From: Larus michahellis
Taxonomy: Eukaryota; Chordata; Aves; Charadriiformes; Laridae
Assembly (NCBI RefSeq): GCF_964199755.1
Contig: NC_133896.1
Location: forward strand, 83,543,815 to 83,607,814
Reading direction: 5' to 3'
DNA length: 64,000 bases
Shown: positions 1 through 13,589 of the stretch, in pieces
How positions within the stretch are numbered: the stretch's first letter is position 1
How the letters are laid out: each line of letters begins with the position of its first letter
Translations under genes and position numbers: made by a program
Notes under the pieces: model-generated
Database searches by the model: none
What the model saw: the letters and a program-made list of their open reading frames with translations, nothing else
Told to the model about the DNA's origin: nothing

Positions 1-3000
1 TAGGATGTACAGGGGACTGAAGGACATGGAAGATGTTCAAGGACAGGCTGAAGGTGCCCTCGGCAACTGACAAGGATCAAGGTATTGCTAAACTGTTTGT
101 AGCATTTTAGAGCTTTAGCCTCCTAGTAAAGAAAAAATATTTTTGTTTGTCTCAGAAAGGTGCGTTTTGAATAAAGTCCTGGATATCATCAGGGAAATTA
201 TCTCATCCTTATGCGGAAAATTCACAAAACTTGAATGCTGCATATATGTCATAAATGTATCCCTTTTTCAAGCACAGAAGACACCAACAGAGCGCAGCTC
301 TAACAGCTTTCTGCAGGAACTGTACAGGTCTCATAGAACGACCAGAACTGATATTATGGTTTAGTTCCACTTCTTTAACTCCATATTTTAGCTTTTCCAT
401 GTTTCTTTTTATAATCTCTTTACTAACCCTGTTATTGCACCGAGATATAGCCTGTCTTGTCTCCTTCCCCTCTTCTCCAATACTGAAACCAAAGAGGTTC
501 ACTCACTCTGCTTTTTTACACCCTCTGCTCCATAATGCTTCTAATCTTAGAACTACTTCTACGTGTGCCTATCTTTGCCGCTGTAAGTCAGGCCAGTTCA
601 GCAATCTGCTGCAGCATGTGCCTGATTTTGAGTGTGTGAACAGTCCCAGGTTCCACAGAAGCCAACAATCACAGACTCCAAAAGTGCAACTTGCTAAAAA
701 TTAGGTCCCAGCCACCTGTTGCATATATTTGGTCTTTGATGATGTAAGCCGCAATGCTGACTAGCTGTCTATTCCCCATATATTTTTTAGTGTTTGGTCC
801 GTATTTTAACCTTTTCTATTTTTTCCTGTATGCCCCTGCAGATCTGGTGTTATCCTCATAATTTCCAAGATAAATTTCCATCCGTATGCCTGCAAAAGTC
901 TCCCTCTAGTCTCTTTTGGTATCTTTGAATAACTCACCATCACCCTTCTGTCTCAAAATGAAGTGGTTTTGCTGTTCTTCTCCTTTTTTCTCCATTTCTT
1001 GGGCAGATTTTTTCCCTTAATATTTCTTTGCAGAACTAAGTCTTATCAGTTATATAGCCTTAAACAGCTCACCTGTCTTGTATTCCTGTTCCCTTGGAAG
1101 GTCTATACAAAATTGGACTTCCTCAATATGCTATGGCATAGCTTGAGCCCCCTTTGCTGTATTACTCACCCTGTTGAGGAGCTAAAAATTACCATATTCT
1201 CTTCCTTCTATTCAGAAAAGGAGCTAAAGGAACAAAACCTGAATTACCGCATTTATATATGAAAACTCATCCTGTTTGCAAACCTGACCAGAATGTAGAT
1301 CACTTCTGAAATAGCCCCATTTCTTCATTTAGACAATGAACTTCCTCTTTAGATGAATTTCTGATGGCTAACTGAGCTTTAGCCACCCACCTAGGTAGCT
1401 TTCTGAGAATGCAGCCTGCAGCTTTACTACAGCTCTGGTGATGAGAACGGGATACAGTTTTATATGCACATTTTGGAAGAGGGAAGGAAAAATCTACTGT
1501 TACTCTTATAGATCAAATTTAACTTTGGGTCTCTTTTAATCAACTTATTTATACTAAATAACAAAGAAGTAAAACTGCCTTACCCTCCCACTTACCTTTG
1601 CCTATTTACAGAGGTTCATATAAAGAGCAACCTGAAAGGGAAACGCCATCTCCATCCTCAAGCTAAAATGACATTTTGGAGCCATTGAAAAGTTCAAGCT
1701 GACAGCTACCTGATTTATGCTCCCAGGGACTGAAGGCAAAGCACTGAATCTTTTGGACAGTTTTAAGGACAAAGTTCTATAAGGAAAAGATATTTACCCC
1801 TTAGAGTGGTGCAGCACTGGAATGGGCGCTCAGGGAGGGTAGGGAATCTCCTGTCTTTGAGGATACGTTTTCAGAGCGCTGAGCGCACCTGGCAGGTATA
1901 ATTGCTCCGTACAGCTCTACCTGTACCCTCCAAACTGCACCCTCTTGCCCACGGCTCCAGGAGCAACCTTTAAGCTCAGGGCTGCGCCTTCAGTCCTGGC
2001 CTAAGCTACAGCGTAAGTGTTTATGTGTCTGTCTGGTTCCCAATGGCTCTTGTGCTGTCGGTTTGGATTTCCTGGTTTCACCTGGGACCTGTCTTGTTAC
2101 TTTGCCTTTTTGTGCTGAGCCGTGGACTGTTGATGGGACCTGTTAGTATCAGCACTCCCGCTCTGCTCACCCAGTTTGGGCGCTGGTGAGGACCTCTGAC
2201 TGTGCCCTGGCTGGAGGCACTGCTGCTGCCCACACTGCAGTCACCCTCAGCTGCTGCCTTGCCTGCCCTTGTGGAGCAGCCCTGTTCTGGCTGCTGCCTG
2301 ACGATGTTAGAGATTTGGCTTGGCAACCTGCTCTTGCCTTAGAGTTAGCACTTCTTGGAGCAGGAAGTTGAACTTGATGAACTCCCCAGGTCCCTTCTAA
2401 TATAAATCTTTCTGTGACTCTGACTCAGTAGTTACGCAGGGAGTTAAGGAATCAGAGAGAAGATTAATGGGGAAGGGAAGGAGAAGACATGATGAGTTCT
2501 TCAGTAATATAATTGACAGTCTAAATTTCCTCCCTTCATGAGCTATTACATGGTTGCTCTTTTTGTACGTGCAATACTGCGATGGGCACATTGCAGAATG
2601 ATGTTGAAACCAAAAAAATTAAACACCCAAGGAAGAAACAAGGTATTTCTGCAACGGGCAGGATAAGGCTGAGTCTGCGAAACCTGCCATGGGTATGACG
2701 GGGAAGAAACAGGGAGCTGGAGTCCCATGGCTCCTGCAATTTAATTTCAGAAACATAAAGGATTTGGAGAATCTATTTTTCTTGCTGTGGTTCCACAAAG
2801 TATTCAGAGCATGACCCAGCTTTTGGGAGGTGACTGGTGAGACTTGTGTTCCTGAACTCCTGTTAGCCCTAGGGTGCTTAATCACATGGAAAGCACATGC
2901 AGCTGATTACAGAAGCCAGGGGTTTCCAAACCTCTGCATGGATCACTTAGCACAGTCTGGAATTTTGATGCCCTTTAAAAAGTTCTCCCACATGCAGATC

Positions 3001-6000
3001 TGGATGCAAGCAGGGTGAGGATGAGGCATATTGTGCAGCCACTCTCCACCCACCCTTAAGTAGCTGGCAATGCGCAAATGCTCCAGCACAAAACAATGGA
3101 ACATGGTCTTTGGAACATCCCCCCAGCCCCCCAAAACATCCAGGATACTGCAGCCAGGATACTGAGACACCCACCTGATACAAGTACGTGTGAAGTCTGC
3201 AAGGCTTCAGATTATGGCCTTAAGATTGCTTTTCAGACTCTGATTGAGAAACGTGTCTGTGCCATTGGGAGAGAGATGCAAGAGGTTTCCAAACAGACAC
3301 TGCCACTGCAGATGCTGCTGGATCTGACACCAGTCCGCATACCTTTACCTGCAGTCTGCTGCTCCATTGGCAGGTAGGCTGCAGGGTGCCGGGGAAGGGA
3401 TTAATCTCCAGACTACGAGACTTCAATTTAGGTGTCTCCATGTGTCTCAGCTCCTGTGAAACACAAGCTTGTCAGTGAAGGTAGGGAGGTCCCAAGAGTG
3501 CTTCAGTTCACCCTGAGGAAGAAACTAGTGGCTGGTGAGCTGTGTCAGTTACTGGGCTCCTTGACTGTACTAACTAGATCCCCATCAATTGTAGTGAAAT
3601 ATTAGACCTTCAGTGCATATGTACCCTCCAAAATGTAGGCACCTTCAGACTGGTGTCCGAATATAAAGCAGTTTCCCACCCCAAGTAGCCTAAGGACTCT
3701 TTTCCTAGTACCAGTCTCTCCTCTCGTGGTGGGAGAGCAGTAACTCTCACATACCCTCACTCTGCAGTAACCCATTCAGCCTTCCTCTGTGGAAGAGCAA
3801 CACGACAACAAGGGTTACACACCTGTCTGCCTTATGGGATTTTCAAGACTTCAGATGTAGTGAGTGCAGCCAAAACACGAAGCAGTGTTCCTTTCCCTCA
3901 CCTCCTGGGGACCAGCGGACGATCCAGGTGTCTGCTAGAAACATCTGTTATGCTTTGGTTCAAGTCTTGTATTCCTTTTAAAGACTAAACTGTATTCCCT
4001 AAGTACCAGGGATCTGAGGGGTTTCACTTCCACGCCTCAGGCAGCCGTGGCCAGGACTCAGGGATGCAGTATCTATCCACCCAGCATCTTCCTATCTTCT
4101 CTTCCCCCACCAACACAGCAGGGGGAATGGGGAGAGGGTGGGGGAAGAAGACAGGAGGAGATGTCAAAGGCAGGATTCTTTCTATGAAACAAATGAATCA
4201 CAATGGCTATAAAAGCTGGACTACAAGCTTTAGACCCCCAGTGTTGCCTGCCCTGCAGGAAAAAAGCTTGACAAAACCAGGAAAGAGTTCAGATGACTGC
4301 ACAAAAAGCACAGGATTCAGACTTCTCTGAAATTTGAGGAGGGATCTGGATGAATAGGTGAAGAACTGACATGCAAGAGAAAGTCCTCAACTGAGCTAAT
4401 GGTACAGCACAAGGAAGACATAGCTACCTGGTAAATGGCAGAAATTGCCTTTAACCTTCTATACTGGATTACAGCAAATGATCTGAATGGCTTCCACAGT
4501 TAGGAAACACCCAGACATGTGGCCAGTTGGCCTCTTAGACAAAACCTCATCATCACCACCAACAAAAACAAGTTATTTTTGCTTTCCTATTAATAATGCT
4601 AACTAACTGGGGCATTTAGCATCCCTGTTCCTGCAGTGTCCCTGTTCCTGCTGTAATGAGAAAACCATACGCGTAACAAACTAAAACCAAATTAAACATG
4701 TTCCACGTCATTCCACTCTTCTAATAAATAACACTGAACAGATCTCTGTGGGGGCTGGTGGCTGTCACTTCTTTTTTTTAAGCTCAGCATTTTGCCCTCA
4801 GACTGCCTGTCCTTGTGGAGTGGGAACAGCTGAGGAGGTGATGAGAGAGGCAGAGGGGGCTGGTGTGCAGAACACCAGCTTGGGAACCCACAGGTTCACC
4901 ATGGAATCACTGGTCTGTCTTATGACAGTCATTTCAACCTTTATAAGATATTCAAGAGGCAGACACGGACACCTCAAAACTGCTCTTGGTGAGATTTTAC
5001 TGTGCCACGAATGGAGAAAGACCAGAAAGCCAGTTGCAATAAAATACACAGAAGGATTTTTCTGCACTCCTAGAAAGCTCCAAATCTCCAAGTCTCCTTC
5101 CACCTGCACTGGCAAGAGCTCCACAGGGGAGTCAGTGCAATCACTAGCAGCTTTGGCTGTTCCCTTTCTGGCTCAACGCCAACTGCTTCAGCAGGCTATG
5201 TGGGCTACCTTCTTCTCCCAGACCTAGAAGAGAAGATGAAACACAATTTCCTTTCCCACAGGGCTTCATACCTTTGAGTTTCCACGCCAAGCTATAAACA
5301 GGCATAAATCTAGGACAGCTCTTCTGCAGAAAACAGAAAAGATAAGGAATGCTAGTTTGGCTCTGTTCCATCACGGTACATCGAGAACAGCTTTGCTGCA
5401 AGAAGGAATTTGTGGTCATGTCATTAAGAGAAAGATTTGCCCATTACCCTGTCTGTGTGCACACACAGCAAAGTTACTCTGTGTCCCTGTGGACTAGCTT
5501 CTGCGGTAACTCTTCAGGGGAAAAAGATGGGTATGTTTGATATTTCTGTGCTTGACATACCCTCTTCAGAATATGAATTTGGCATGAATAAGCAGTAAAC
5601 CCAGACTTTTTTCCAAGCAAGCTAGCTTTTTTTTTCCCCCCCTCTTTCCTCCAAAAATATAGCAGGAATAAGTACTGTCATTTGTGCCTGCCTATAGGAA
5701 ATTAGCATGTGAAAACTCAGTGATGGCCCTTGGGGCAGAATGGAATGATAATTATTTTAAATTACTTTCTAACTTGTTTAACTAACCCACTCTCTTACTG
5801 ATGTATGCACATGCACCAAGATGCATGTGCCCAAGTGGCCTGTGCGGACATGGAGGAAGAGGAACCCCCCTGTTAGGTCTTCACTACGTATCTTAGGTTC
5901 CTTTTGACTGGAGGTGACAAACTGGCTTCGAACAGGTCTTTTATTTGCTTTAGGAATCAGCAGTAATAATGAGGTGGTACTTTTGCTTCAGAAGCTTGCT

Positions 6001-9000
6001 AGCTTCAGCCTCTAAGATTCTTAGGCAAGGTTGCCATCCATTGTCGTCTTTATTCATTTTGGGTATCTGTATGGCTACAAATCTGCCTCTCTGTTGGATA
6101 ACAGGAAGAGGAACAACAAATGCGGTGTGCTATAACCCTTTTTGTCATCCTCCTGCTACCAGAGCTCAGGTCTTCTGCTGATCAATCACCTATGCTGTGG
6201 CCCTAATCCAATCTAGTCTTGATGCCAACAGCACACTCCTCATTGTTTACCACTTTTATGGTTATTAGTCGGGTCCTTGGATATCAATACAGGCCGTCCC
6301 TGCAACATTTCTTCTACTGTTTTTTTCTGCTAACTTTCATACTGTGATTCATATTTCATTCATAACTAGTCCTAGTATTTGTGTTACAAATTCTACATGC
6401 TGGCCAAGAAACCCCATTAGCTTAAAGATGGTCCGATGGGGCTCCATGGTCATACTTGGGCTAACAGAGTTTTATGCAAGTTATACAGAATCTGCAATAC
6501 TTGCCTGGCCACGGCAGTCAGATTTATCACCTGGAAATCTCCCTTCTCCTCTGTTTCGCCACCAGGCTGGGTCTTCAACACAAGCCAAGTGAACGATTTT
6601 AATCTGTCCTTCTGTGTTTGAATGAGCCATTGCTCTTTCCAGGCCCTAAAATAGGGAGAGACTTTTAAGAGATTTGAAAATGGAGCTTAGGACCCTAAGT
6701 CATCAAGCATTTTTGAAAGACGTGCTCTGCATCCATATCGTGTTACTGCTCAGCTGCATGGCTTTTCCTAGACTATCCGAAAGTGGATCTGCACTGCTGT
6801 GTTCCAAAGGGGGGTTATTTTAATATTGTACTAAAATACTGACAATGAAAACTTGTTACTTTAATTAGGCAGTAAGCACTGTCATCCTGGGTCTTAAGAT
6901 TTTGAGTAAGGATGATAGTTGAAGTACATTTTTACCAATTTGGAGTTCACAGGATTTATTTTACTGAAAACGCTATTGGTGTCTTCCTTGATGCCTTCCA
7001 AATTTCATTGGACACACGGAGCCATAACAACAAGCTACCTGAAAATCAAAGGGTTATAGTGTGTTTTCTGGAAATAGTTACTTTATGTGCAAAGAGGACA
7101 AGTTTAACCAGAGTGAGACAACTTTTAGAGGAGACAAGACTTGCCTAATTGAATCAGAAGCTCCAGAATTTACATGGCAGTTCATCTTTAGACTACATTG
7201 CTAATATACAGAAACTCAGCAACCTGCTGGCCACAGATCAGGCTGCAGAATGGTTCAAGACTCATTTCAGCTCCGATGCAGAATTGCTGAGCAGTACAAG
7301 ACAACAGTATACACTTCATCTCCCAGCTGCACACCATTTGGTCTTAGGCCAGATACCAAGACTTATGAGGGCCAGATGTCCCAGTGAAATAAAAACTTTT
7401 AGCTATTTGTTATGGTTTCCAGATCAAGCAAGAGAAGTCCTGATTTTTGTAAGCAAGCAATCTGGCCACCCTTTCCATACAGTATGTGAGCTCAGCAAGA
7501 AACTGCAGGTGGGAGGCTGTCCCCTGGTCTAGCTACCCTGGCCCACCAGAGCTCTCAGCAGTCACTTTCCAGCTGGGCTGACTGAAAACCAAAGCAATGC
7601 ATCCCATAGACTTGGCAGAATTTGCCCTGTTTTTTTGTACTATCATTTAGTATTCATTCTAGGATCGAGAGTACTGGGATACGACAGGGTGGATCCCACA
7701 AAGCGTTCCTTTGACTTGAGCCATCAGAACAGATTGTTGGGAATCTGCAGTGGCAGTGATCAAAAGCCAGTAATGGAAAGCCAGCTCTGTACCCTCCTCC
7801 CTCAACGTACAAAACCACCAAATGCTGTTTTGCCTGCTGGTTGGCGTCTGTATTCTGATTTCCCTCCTAGAACACCGATCATGAGCAAAGTTGCACTTGA
7901 AAAATTCCCTAGGTGAAAAAAAAATCAATTGGAAAGAAAATATTACAATGCATATTTTGCAGACAGTGATGGCTTTGAGATCAGGCAATGTTTCTAGGCG
8001 TGACATGCATTGGGAATGGGCAGGTATTCAGACTGTAGCATAGGACAATCTAGGAAATCAGTGCTGCATACCTATAGCAGTGACCCTGGGCTTTGTTTCC
8101 CACCAACACTGGTCTCTCATAAAGATTGCAGCTATGCTGAAGGGGTGTAAAATACTAGTATAATTCCTTGCTAAAAATTATATATGCCCTTTGCATAGCT
8201 GAAAAATCATGAGATTAAGTAGAAAGCAGGAGAGAAAAGGGTCTGAAGATTATCGTTGCGAGCAAAAGGTAAAAGGTATTCCGAGTGCTGCTTCAACAAA
8301 AGCAGAGGGGCTTTGAAAGGCCACCTGGCACAAGCCAGGGTCTAGTCCAGTGGTTTGCAATCTTTTTATAGCTGAGTGTCTCTCAAGAGAATAATCAGCT
8401 TTTCATACGTCACCGAATCTAACTGCTCACCTGCCTCAGGGCTGCCATCGCCTCCCCTTCACTCACGGTGCTCCTGCTTGAGTTTCTGCAGTATCCAAGG
8501 CCTCATATTACACTCCTGTTAATGTGAAACCGTATGTCACGCCGGGTGCGCGCAGTTCAATTACGCTTCCAGGTACTCTCCTTATTAACGTGCAGGCATC
8601 TCAAATGACATAGACGATGCAAGTTCTGTGCGTTGAAAAGCTGACAGACGTATTGGCAAAAATATTTGCATGAATCTCAGACATTTTCCTACCACTAATG
8701 TGTTAATAAGTCCCGTGAAACTAATTAAGATAAAACTCTAATCTGTCCAGCTCCAAAGAAGCCGTAACAGCATCAGTGCAAAATGAAGGGAAACAAGTAA
8801 GACAGTCTGAGCAAAGGGAAGGAGAGGAAAATTAAGATGCTCATACATTATCATAAAAAAAGAGTATTTGGGCTTGAGGAAAAGAGACAGTGAAACTGGT
8901 AGGGAGGTGTGGTCATTTCCCTTTTTCCTGTTCTTCAATGTATTACCTAAGCCTTTGTCTTGCAAACACAAACACAATTGCACCCCTGCAAGAGTATTCA

Positions 9001-9756
9001 AAAGGCCAGAACCCTAAAACAGCACAGATACCACGGATCACTGTGGGAGGCACACACTCTCCCCAAATATCTGTGATCATTTGGAAGTCACCTCAGTGAA
9101 CTACATGAACACTTAAGAACATATCAATGTCCCCAGCTACGTGTAACTGCAAGATCAATGCTCCATCCTGCACGCCTTGCTTCCCTGCTCAGGAGAACCT
9201 CTGCTGCAAGCAGCAGAAATGTGTTTGCTTAAAAACAGTAAGAGCAAGCCCCGGGGCTTCCTCTCCCTTTTAACACAGCTTACCTCTGTGTTAACCATCC
9301 AGGAGCACTCCTTTCAGAGGTACAGCCAAGCTAGCACGTGGGCCACTACAGTAGGAGGTGCCTTGGATTTGCTAGGTATGTACAAAAAGAGCAATGGTCA
9401 CTTCAAGCCAATTCTCCCCAGATATTGAGCTGCCCTGATGTACACCCAGCGATCGTGCCACCAAGGAAGTGACCGCAAAGTTTTCATTGCTCGCTGATGA
9501 GGTCCATAACTGTTTTTACACCTTCTTCTCTAAATAAGGAAGCCGCCTGTGAGGCCTCCGATTGCCCGACCAATTTAACTCCCTTGCTTTCAACAGCCAA
9601 TGAAACACCACTCCTGCCTCCGGTCTTGGGTGACAGCATTCATCAAACCTCAGCCAGCCGGGGAGGACGGCAGGTTAGTGTTACAGCCGTGGCAGGCTTA
9701 CCTTTGGCAAGCTGTTGATGTCAGAGTGATGATGTGGGGAGGGACGGCCTCTGCAC
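1..9756. other. Intergenic region upstream of FGF6
   Basis: No coding region here resembles a protein family I recognise. The open frames are short, lack splice-supported neighbours and have no domain signature; the longest are about 150 codons (255-704 and 4748-5227). By synteny with human 12p13 the next gene upstream should be C12orf4 (FERRY3) on the same strand, but I cannot recognise its terminal exon, so it probably ends before the window. The only repeat I can name is an old CR1 3' end near 2310-2425. A short imperfect duplication of a 16-bp unit lies at 4622-4651. Confidence 0.6.
2310..2425 (+). repeat. CR1 LINE 3'-end fragment (degraded)
   Basis: The stretch carries the plus-sense CR1 3' signature: a segment like 'ggcaacctgctc', then a block reading roughly 'gttgaacttgatgaa', then 'ggtcccttctaat', ending in a degraded form of the 'tctgtgattctg' terminal octamer repeats. 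The sequence has drifted a lot, so this is an old 5'-truncated copy. Confidence 0.6.
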
Positions 9757-9762
9757 TATAAA
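9757..9762 (+). promoter_or_regulatory. FGF6: Candidate TATA box of FGF6
   Basis: A perfect TATAAA lies 249 bp upstream of the FGF6 ATG in the correct orientation. Transcription starting about 30 bp downstream would give a 5' UTR of about 215 nt. That UTR would contain a palindromic CACGTG E-box at 9992-9997. The call rests on motif and position only. Confidence 0.45.
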
Positions 9763-10005
9763 GATGGGTCAATCAAATATAACTGAGGCTGCCCACCAGA
9801 GAGCAGGATCTGCAAAACATGGTCCCCACCAGTTTGAGTCCTGCTGGCCTGACTCTGCTTCCAACCCAACTGCTATCGGGCTTTAATTTCATGTCAGCAA
9901 TCTCTGTTTGCTTTCCAAAAATAAGCCTCTGCCACCATGCTGAAGGGAGAAAAACAAGAAGGGCGGTATTTTTAGGGCCATTAATTCTGACCACGTGCCC
10001 AGGAG

Positions 10006-10354
10006 ATGAACCGGATGGCCACTGCACAAAGACTTCTCATCACTATGTCCTGCGAAGCCAGCATTCACCGGACGTTGCCTGCTTTCGTTCTCCTGGGTTT
10101 TCTAGCTGGGATTGCTTCAGCACATCCAGTTGTAAGCAGAACTAATGGCACATTGCTGGAAAGAGGATGGCAATCTCTGTTGTCCAGGTCCATTGCTGGG
10201 ATGTCAGGGGAGAAGTCAGATGTGAACTGGGAGAGTGACTATTTGCTAGGAATCAAGAGGCAGCGGAGGCTTTACTGCAACGTGGGCATCGGGTTTCACC
10301 TTCAAATCCTCCCAGACGGAAGGATAAGCGGAGTTCACAATGAAAACCAATACA
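10006..10354 (+). CDS. FGF6: FGF6 exon 1 (coding part)
   Basis: This encodes the signal peptide, the N-glycosylation sequon and the first beta strands through Asn-Gln-Tyr. It ends on the first base of a Ser codon (phase 1) at a perfect GTGAGT donor (10355). The frame stays open to 10380, but the conserved Ser-Leu-Phe-Glu-Ile continuation is found in exon 2. Confidence 0.95.
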
Positions 10355-13300
10355 GTGAGTTGCATCCAGAAATGAAATAGAATAGATGTCACGTAATTGC
10401 TGTGAACTCTAGTAATTACCCTTCATAGAATGCAAATGTTATTACTTGATATTATTAATCTGTGCTACATCTGTTGCCTTTTAAAAGTCTCTGGGATCAA
10501 TAAACATTAGAAACCTCCAGGCTGAAACATGTCACAAATGCTTAGACTAATTTAGATACAATTTATTTTTACTCTGCTTTACTGAGCAGTTGAGAAAAGA
10601 CAAACCAGGTTGAAAACTATCTCTCTGCTGCATTTGCTCACTCCTCACCTTCTCATTTGCCTTTTGAATTTTGGGTGTTGTCGCTCAACTCAGAGTGCCA
10701 AAGCGTGATTTTTAAATCCTAGCTGACTAGTGCTTCTGGGACGCTCAGTCATGGAAGGGGGCTTGTTGTTGCTGGCTTGCTTGTTCTTATGGGTGCTGTT
10801 CTGTAACTCTAAGATTAAAAGAAGAGCATTAGCCCTATGGATTTGAATTTCCTGTAGAGGGTGGTTGCTAAAATCTTTTGCAGCTAAGATATCATGGGCG
10901 GGGGGGAGGTTCAAAATGCAAGCCACACTTCTCTAAAGCTGAATAACAAACACTCTGTAATCATAGCGAATTAGATAAAAATACTTATTAGAAAGGCCGA
11001 GAGTTTGACAGATCAAAAGAGTTTGATAGAGCAAAAAGATTATACAGCATGTGACTATGATTCCAGAATAATTATTTTTAAACCCTATAGCATGTAGTAA
11101 AAAACAAGATCTTCTCTGTGCATTTTTATTATGCTAGACTAGGGAGATAATTCTAATAAAGAAAATATGACAAGTTCATTCATGTTTTAAAATAAATAAA
11201 TAATCTCTGAATTGCCTTTGATTAGCTATGAATTCTTCGATAACACTTCTATTGAACTCCTCGTTTTTTAGGTCTCTTTGAAATATCCACTGTAGAGAGA
11301 GGTGTTGTTAGCCTGTTTGGTGTGAAAAGTGCTCTCTTCATTGCAATGAACAACAAGGGGAAGCTATATGGAACAGTGAGTACAAACGCAAATAGTTTTT
11401 CAAGGCTTAAACAAAGGCTGCAAAGGTTTTGGTTATTTTTTTCATCCTCGAAATCTCTGATTACAAGCGAAGAAAATAGCCTTTCAATTACAGGGAGCCT
11501 GCCTAGCCCAGTGTCATCAGTGTTACTTAGTGCAACAAGCAGCATGGCTATTAAAGGTCTGTTATTTTAAAGCTTTCCAATATGATTGTACAGGGACCAT
11601 CCTAGGAAAAATGTATTCTACAAATAGTACAGCTTAATTAGATGGCTTCTTCTAAGGGCTCGGCACTGAAAACACATCCTAGTTAAGACTGAATCCTGTT
11701 GATGCCCTTTTGCATTGCATTGTATGTAAGGCAAAAGGGTGTGCTCTGGAAAAAACACTAGGAAGTAAAACGTATGTGTATGTCCATGAGCGTGTGTGTG
11801 TGTCTGTGATTGCATGCATATGTGTGTGCTTAAAGGTGTGTAGAGGAGAGGTACAATTAAAGCTATCTGTGCTAGCTACCACGAGTCAAATTATGACCAC
11901 ACGCTTCCCCCTACCAAAACCAACCACACCATGAAGAATAAATAGGAAGACTACCCTACAAAGTCAATATATGTGCCCGGGGTTATTTTAAGGACTAGTT
12001 TTGTGAGATCAGTCCCAAAGGGTGAGAAAACAATAATAGTTATTAACAATGTCATACTGAAACATCATCACCATCATCCTCATCTAGAAAGCGCTAGCAA
12101 TGCTGTCTAAATGAGGCCTGAGCAAGGCGTCTCCAGTCTCAACATACAGTAGAAAAAGCACTTGTTAGGAAGCGCGTTTGAAAAAGGCTAGCTCTAGGCA
12201 ATAGGCAAATAGGCAAAAGCAGTCCATCTCAAAGAAATGAATGGCACTGATTGCATTCATCTTTTTGTTAAGAAACAACAAAGCCGTTTCGTTTGAAACA
12301 GCTGTAATTTTAACAAAGCATTTCAGTTGCTTAATAAAATACTAAATGTTGTGAAGGACCCATAGCCATTACTAATCTGACAGATTCCTTCTCACGCAGA
12401 TAATGAGAGTTGGACATTTTAAGGTTTATGTCTTATTTCAAGCACCTAAAAACTGCCAGAAGCCCAATTGCTTGCCTTGACTAGGTCTTTCGAAAGAAAT
12501 GAAGGGTCTGGCTCCAGAGCTCCCTTTGATTTTTTTTCCCCAATTGCAATCCAGTCTTATTTATTTTCAAAGACATTTTTAAAAGCTGTGAGAGATGTGC
12601 ATTTTCCCTTGCACAATGTCGTGCCCTAGGTTAAACTCTTACAAGCTTTGAATGGTGTTATTACAAAGATGTCCAAATAGAACAGCACTGGTGGTGTTTC
12701 ATGTGCCAGACATTTGATGTCAAGGAGTTATTCTGCTTTCTAATTTCCTCTGTGCTCCACATTTGTCTCCTGTTTGTGCTTGCACCTCCTTTCCCACATT
12801 TCCTCCCTCTCCTTGGATTTACGTGTTGCAACATGAAGGAAAATAAAACTATTTTCCCAGCTTAGAACCTGCTGCATATTTCACCACCAGTCAAATGTAA
12901 CTGATGATTTAATAAAAGAAAAGATTTAGTGCTAATGTGAGGTCTTATTCAAATGCCTTAGTCAAGCAAATATTTCTCCCTGAACATTGCTGTTCGTAAG
13001 AGAACTGAAGGTTTTGACAGCCAGCATATCATTCTTTTTTACATTACAGGACCTTTTGCAGAGGAGAGGTGAGAAGTAAAGCTACATCATTTGGGCCAAA
13101 GTGCATGATGCTGGCAGAAATTATTGCTTGCAAATAAAATGAAGAAATCCATGATTTATGATGAATTAACTTGATCTGTCACAGGAAGTACACAGTCCAT
13201 TATCTGGACAGGTGGCATCTGAGTTCATCTGACACCAAATTAGCACTGAGGAGGGAGATTTATTGTTGGATGCAGCCACCCCAGCACCACCTGTTGCACG

Positions 13301-13589
13301 CTGCAACAAGTTCTTCTGTAAAAATGCTAGGAAGAAAAATGACTTGAGTCTTTGTGAATGTTTATTGTATTTGCTTTGTTCTCCCCCTCCCTCCCCCTTT
13401 CCTATTGTTTAGGCTGTTTTCCAAGATGAGTGCAAATTCAAAGAAATCTTGCTGCCCAATAACTACAATGCATACGAGTCAAATGCCCACTGTGGTGCAT
13501 ACATAGCGCTCAGCAAACATGGAAGAGTGAAGAGAGGAAACAAGGTTTCTCCTGCGATGACAGTGACCCACTTTTTACCAAGAATATGA
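10006..13589 (+). CDS. FGF6: Fibroblast growth factor 6, complete in three exons
   Basis: FGF6 is a secreted paracrine FGF of the FGF4 subfamily. It signals through FGF receptors with heparan sulfate and is linked in other vertebrates to skeletal muscle growth and repair. Exons join(10006..10354, 11272..11375, 13413..13589) give 630 nt and 209 residues (human 208). Splice phases are 1 and 0, with GT-AG borders. Residues 24-39 form a hydrophobic signal segment with likely cleavage after Ala-Ser-Ala at 39, and N47 sits in an Asn-Gly-Thr sequon. The core starts with [19 protein letters not shown], close to the mammalian protein. The FGF family signature (G-x-L-x-G, then D/E-C-K-F-x-E and a Tyr) spans the exon 2/3 junction. 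The C-terminus THFLPRI is as in mammals. The start is uncertain by three codons: Met4 (10015) aligns with the human start, so residues 1-3 may be untranslated. Confidence 0.96.
10355..11271 (+). other. FGF6: FGF6 intron 1
   Basis: A 917-bp GT-AG intron with donor GTGAGT and acceptor TTTTTTAG. It is A/T-rich in its second half. I recognise no repeat or gene within it. Confidence 0.9.
11272..11375 (+). CDS. FGF6: FGF6 exon 2
   Basis: A 104-bp exon, the standard FGF middle-exon length. It enters at phase 1, completing Ser, and leaves at phase 0. It encodes the [11 protein letters not shown] core and ends in Gly-Lys-Leu-Tyr-Gly-Thr. The donor is GTGAGT at 11376. Confidence 0.96.
11376..13412 (+). 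other. FGF6: FGF6 intron 2
   Basis: A 2037-bp intron with donor GTGAGT and a pyrimidine-rich acceptor tract (many C/T from 13380) ending TTTAG. A short impure TG-rich microsatellite lies near 11790-11830. I see no other gene or recognisable transposon. Confidence 0.88.
13413..13589 (+). CDS. FGF6: FGF6 exon 3 (terminal coding exon)
   Basis: This 177-nt exon, including TGA, carries the Glu-Cys-Lys-Phe-Lys-Glu signature, the [10 protein letters not shown] receptor/heparin face, and the basic Gly-Arg-Val-Lys-Arg-Gly strand. It is strongly conserved relative to mammals. No good AATAAA follows closely; an ATTAAA-like hexamer lies near 13609, so the 3' UTR end is undetermined. Confidence 0.96.
   Translation, partial: AVFQDECKFKEILLPNNYNAYESNAHCGAYIALSKHGRVKRGNKVSPAMTVTHFLPRI

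Noticed and set aside
1-700. Possible 3' exon of C12orf4 (FERRY3) expected by synteny
   Set aside because: No frame in the first kilobases could be matched to that protein, so the gene probably ends before this window.
4748-5227. 159-codon open frame on the plus strand upstream of FGF6
   Set aside because: It is the longest frame in the upstream region but has no domain, no low-complexity signature of a real protein and a competing frame on the other strand (5124-4798).
7149-7532. 127-codon open frame on the plus strand
   Set aside because: No recognisable family, no splice partners, no conserved motif; within chance length for this base composition.
10355-10380. Read-through of FGF6 exon 1 to a stop at 10378
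   Set aside because: A perfect GTGAGT donor interrupts it, and the conserved continuation is in exon 2 at the right phase. Only an unsupported truncated isoform would use it.
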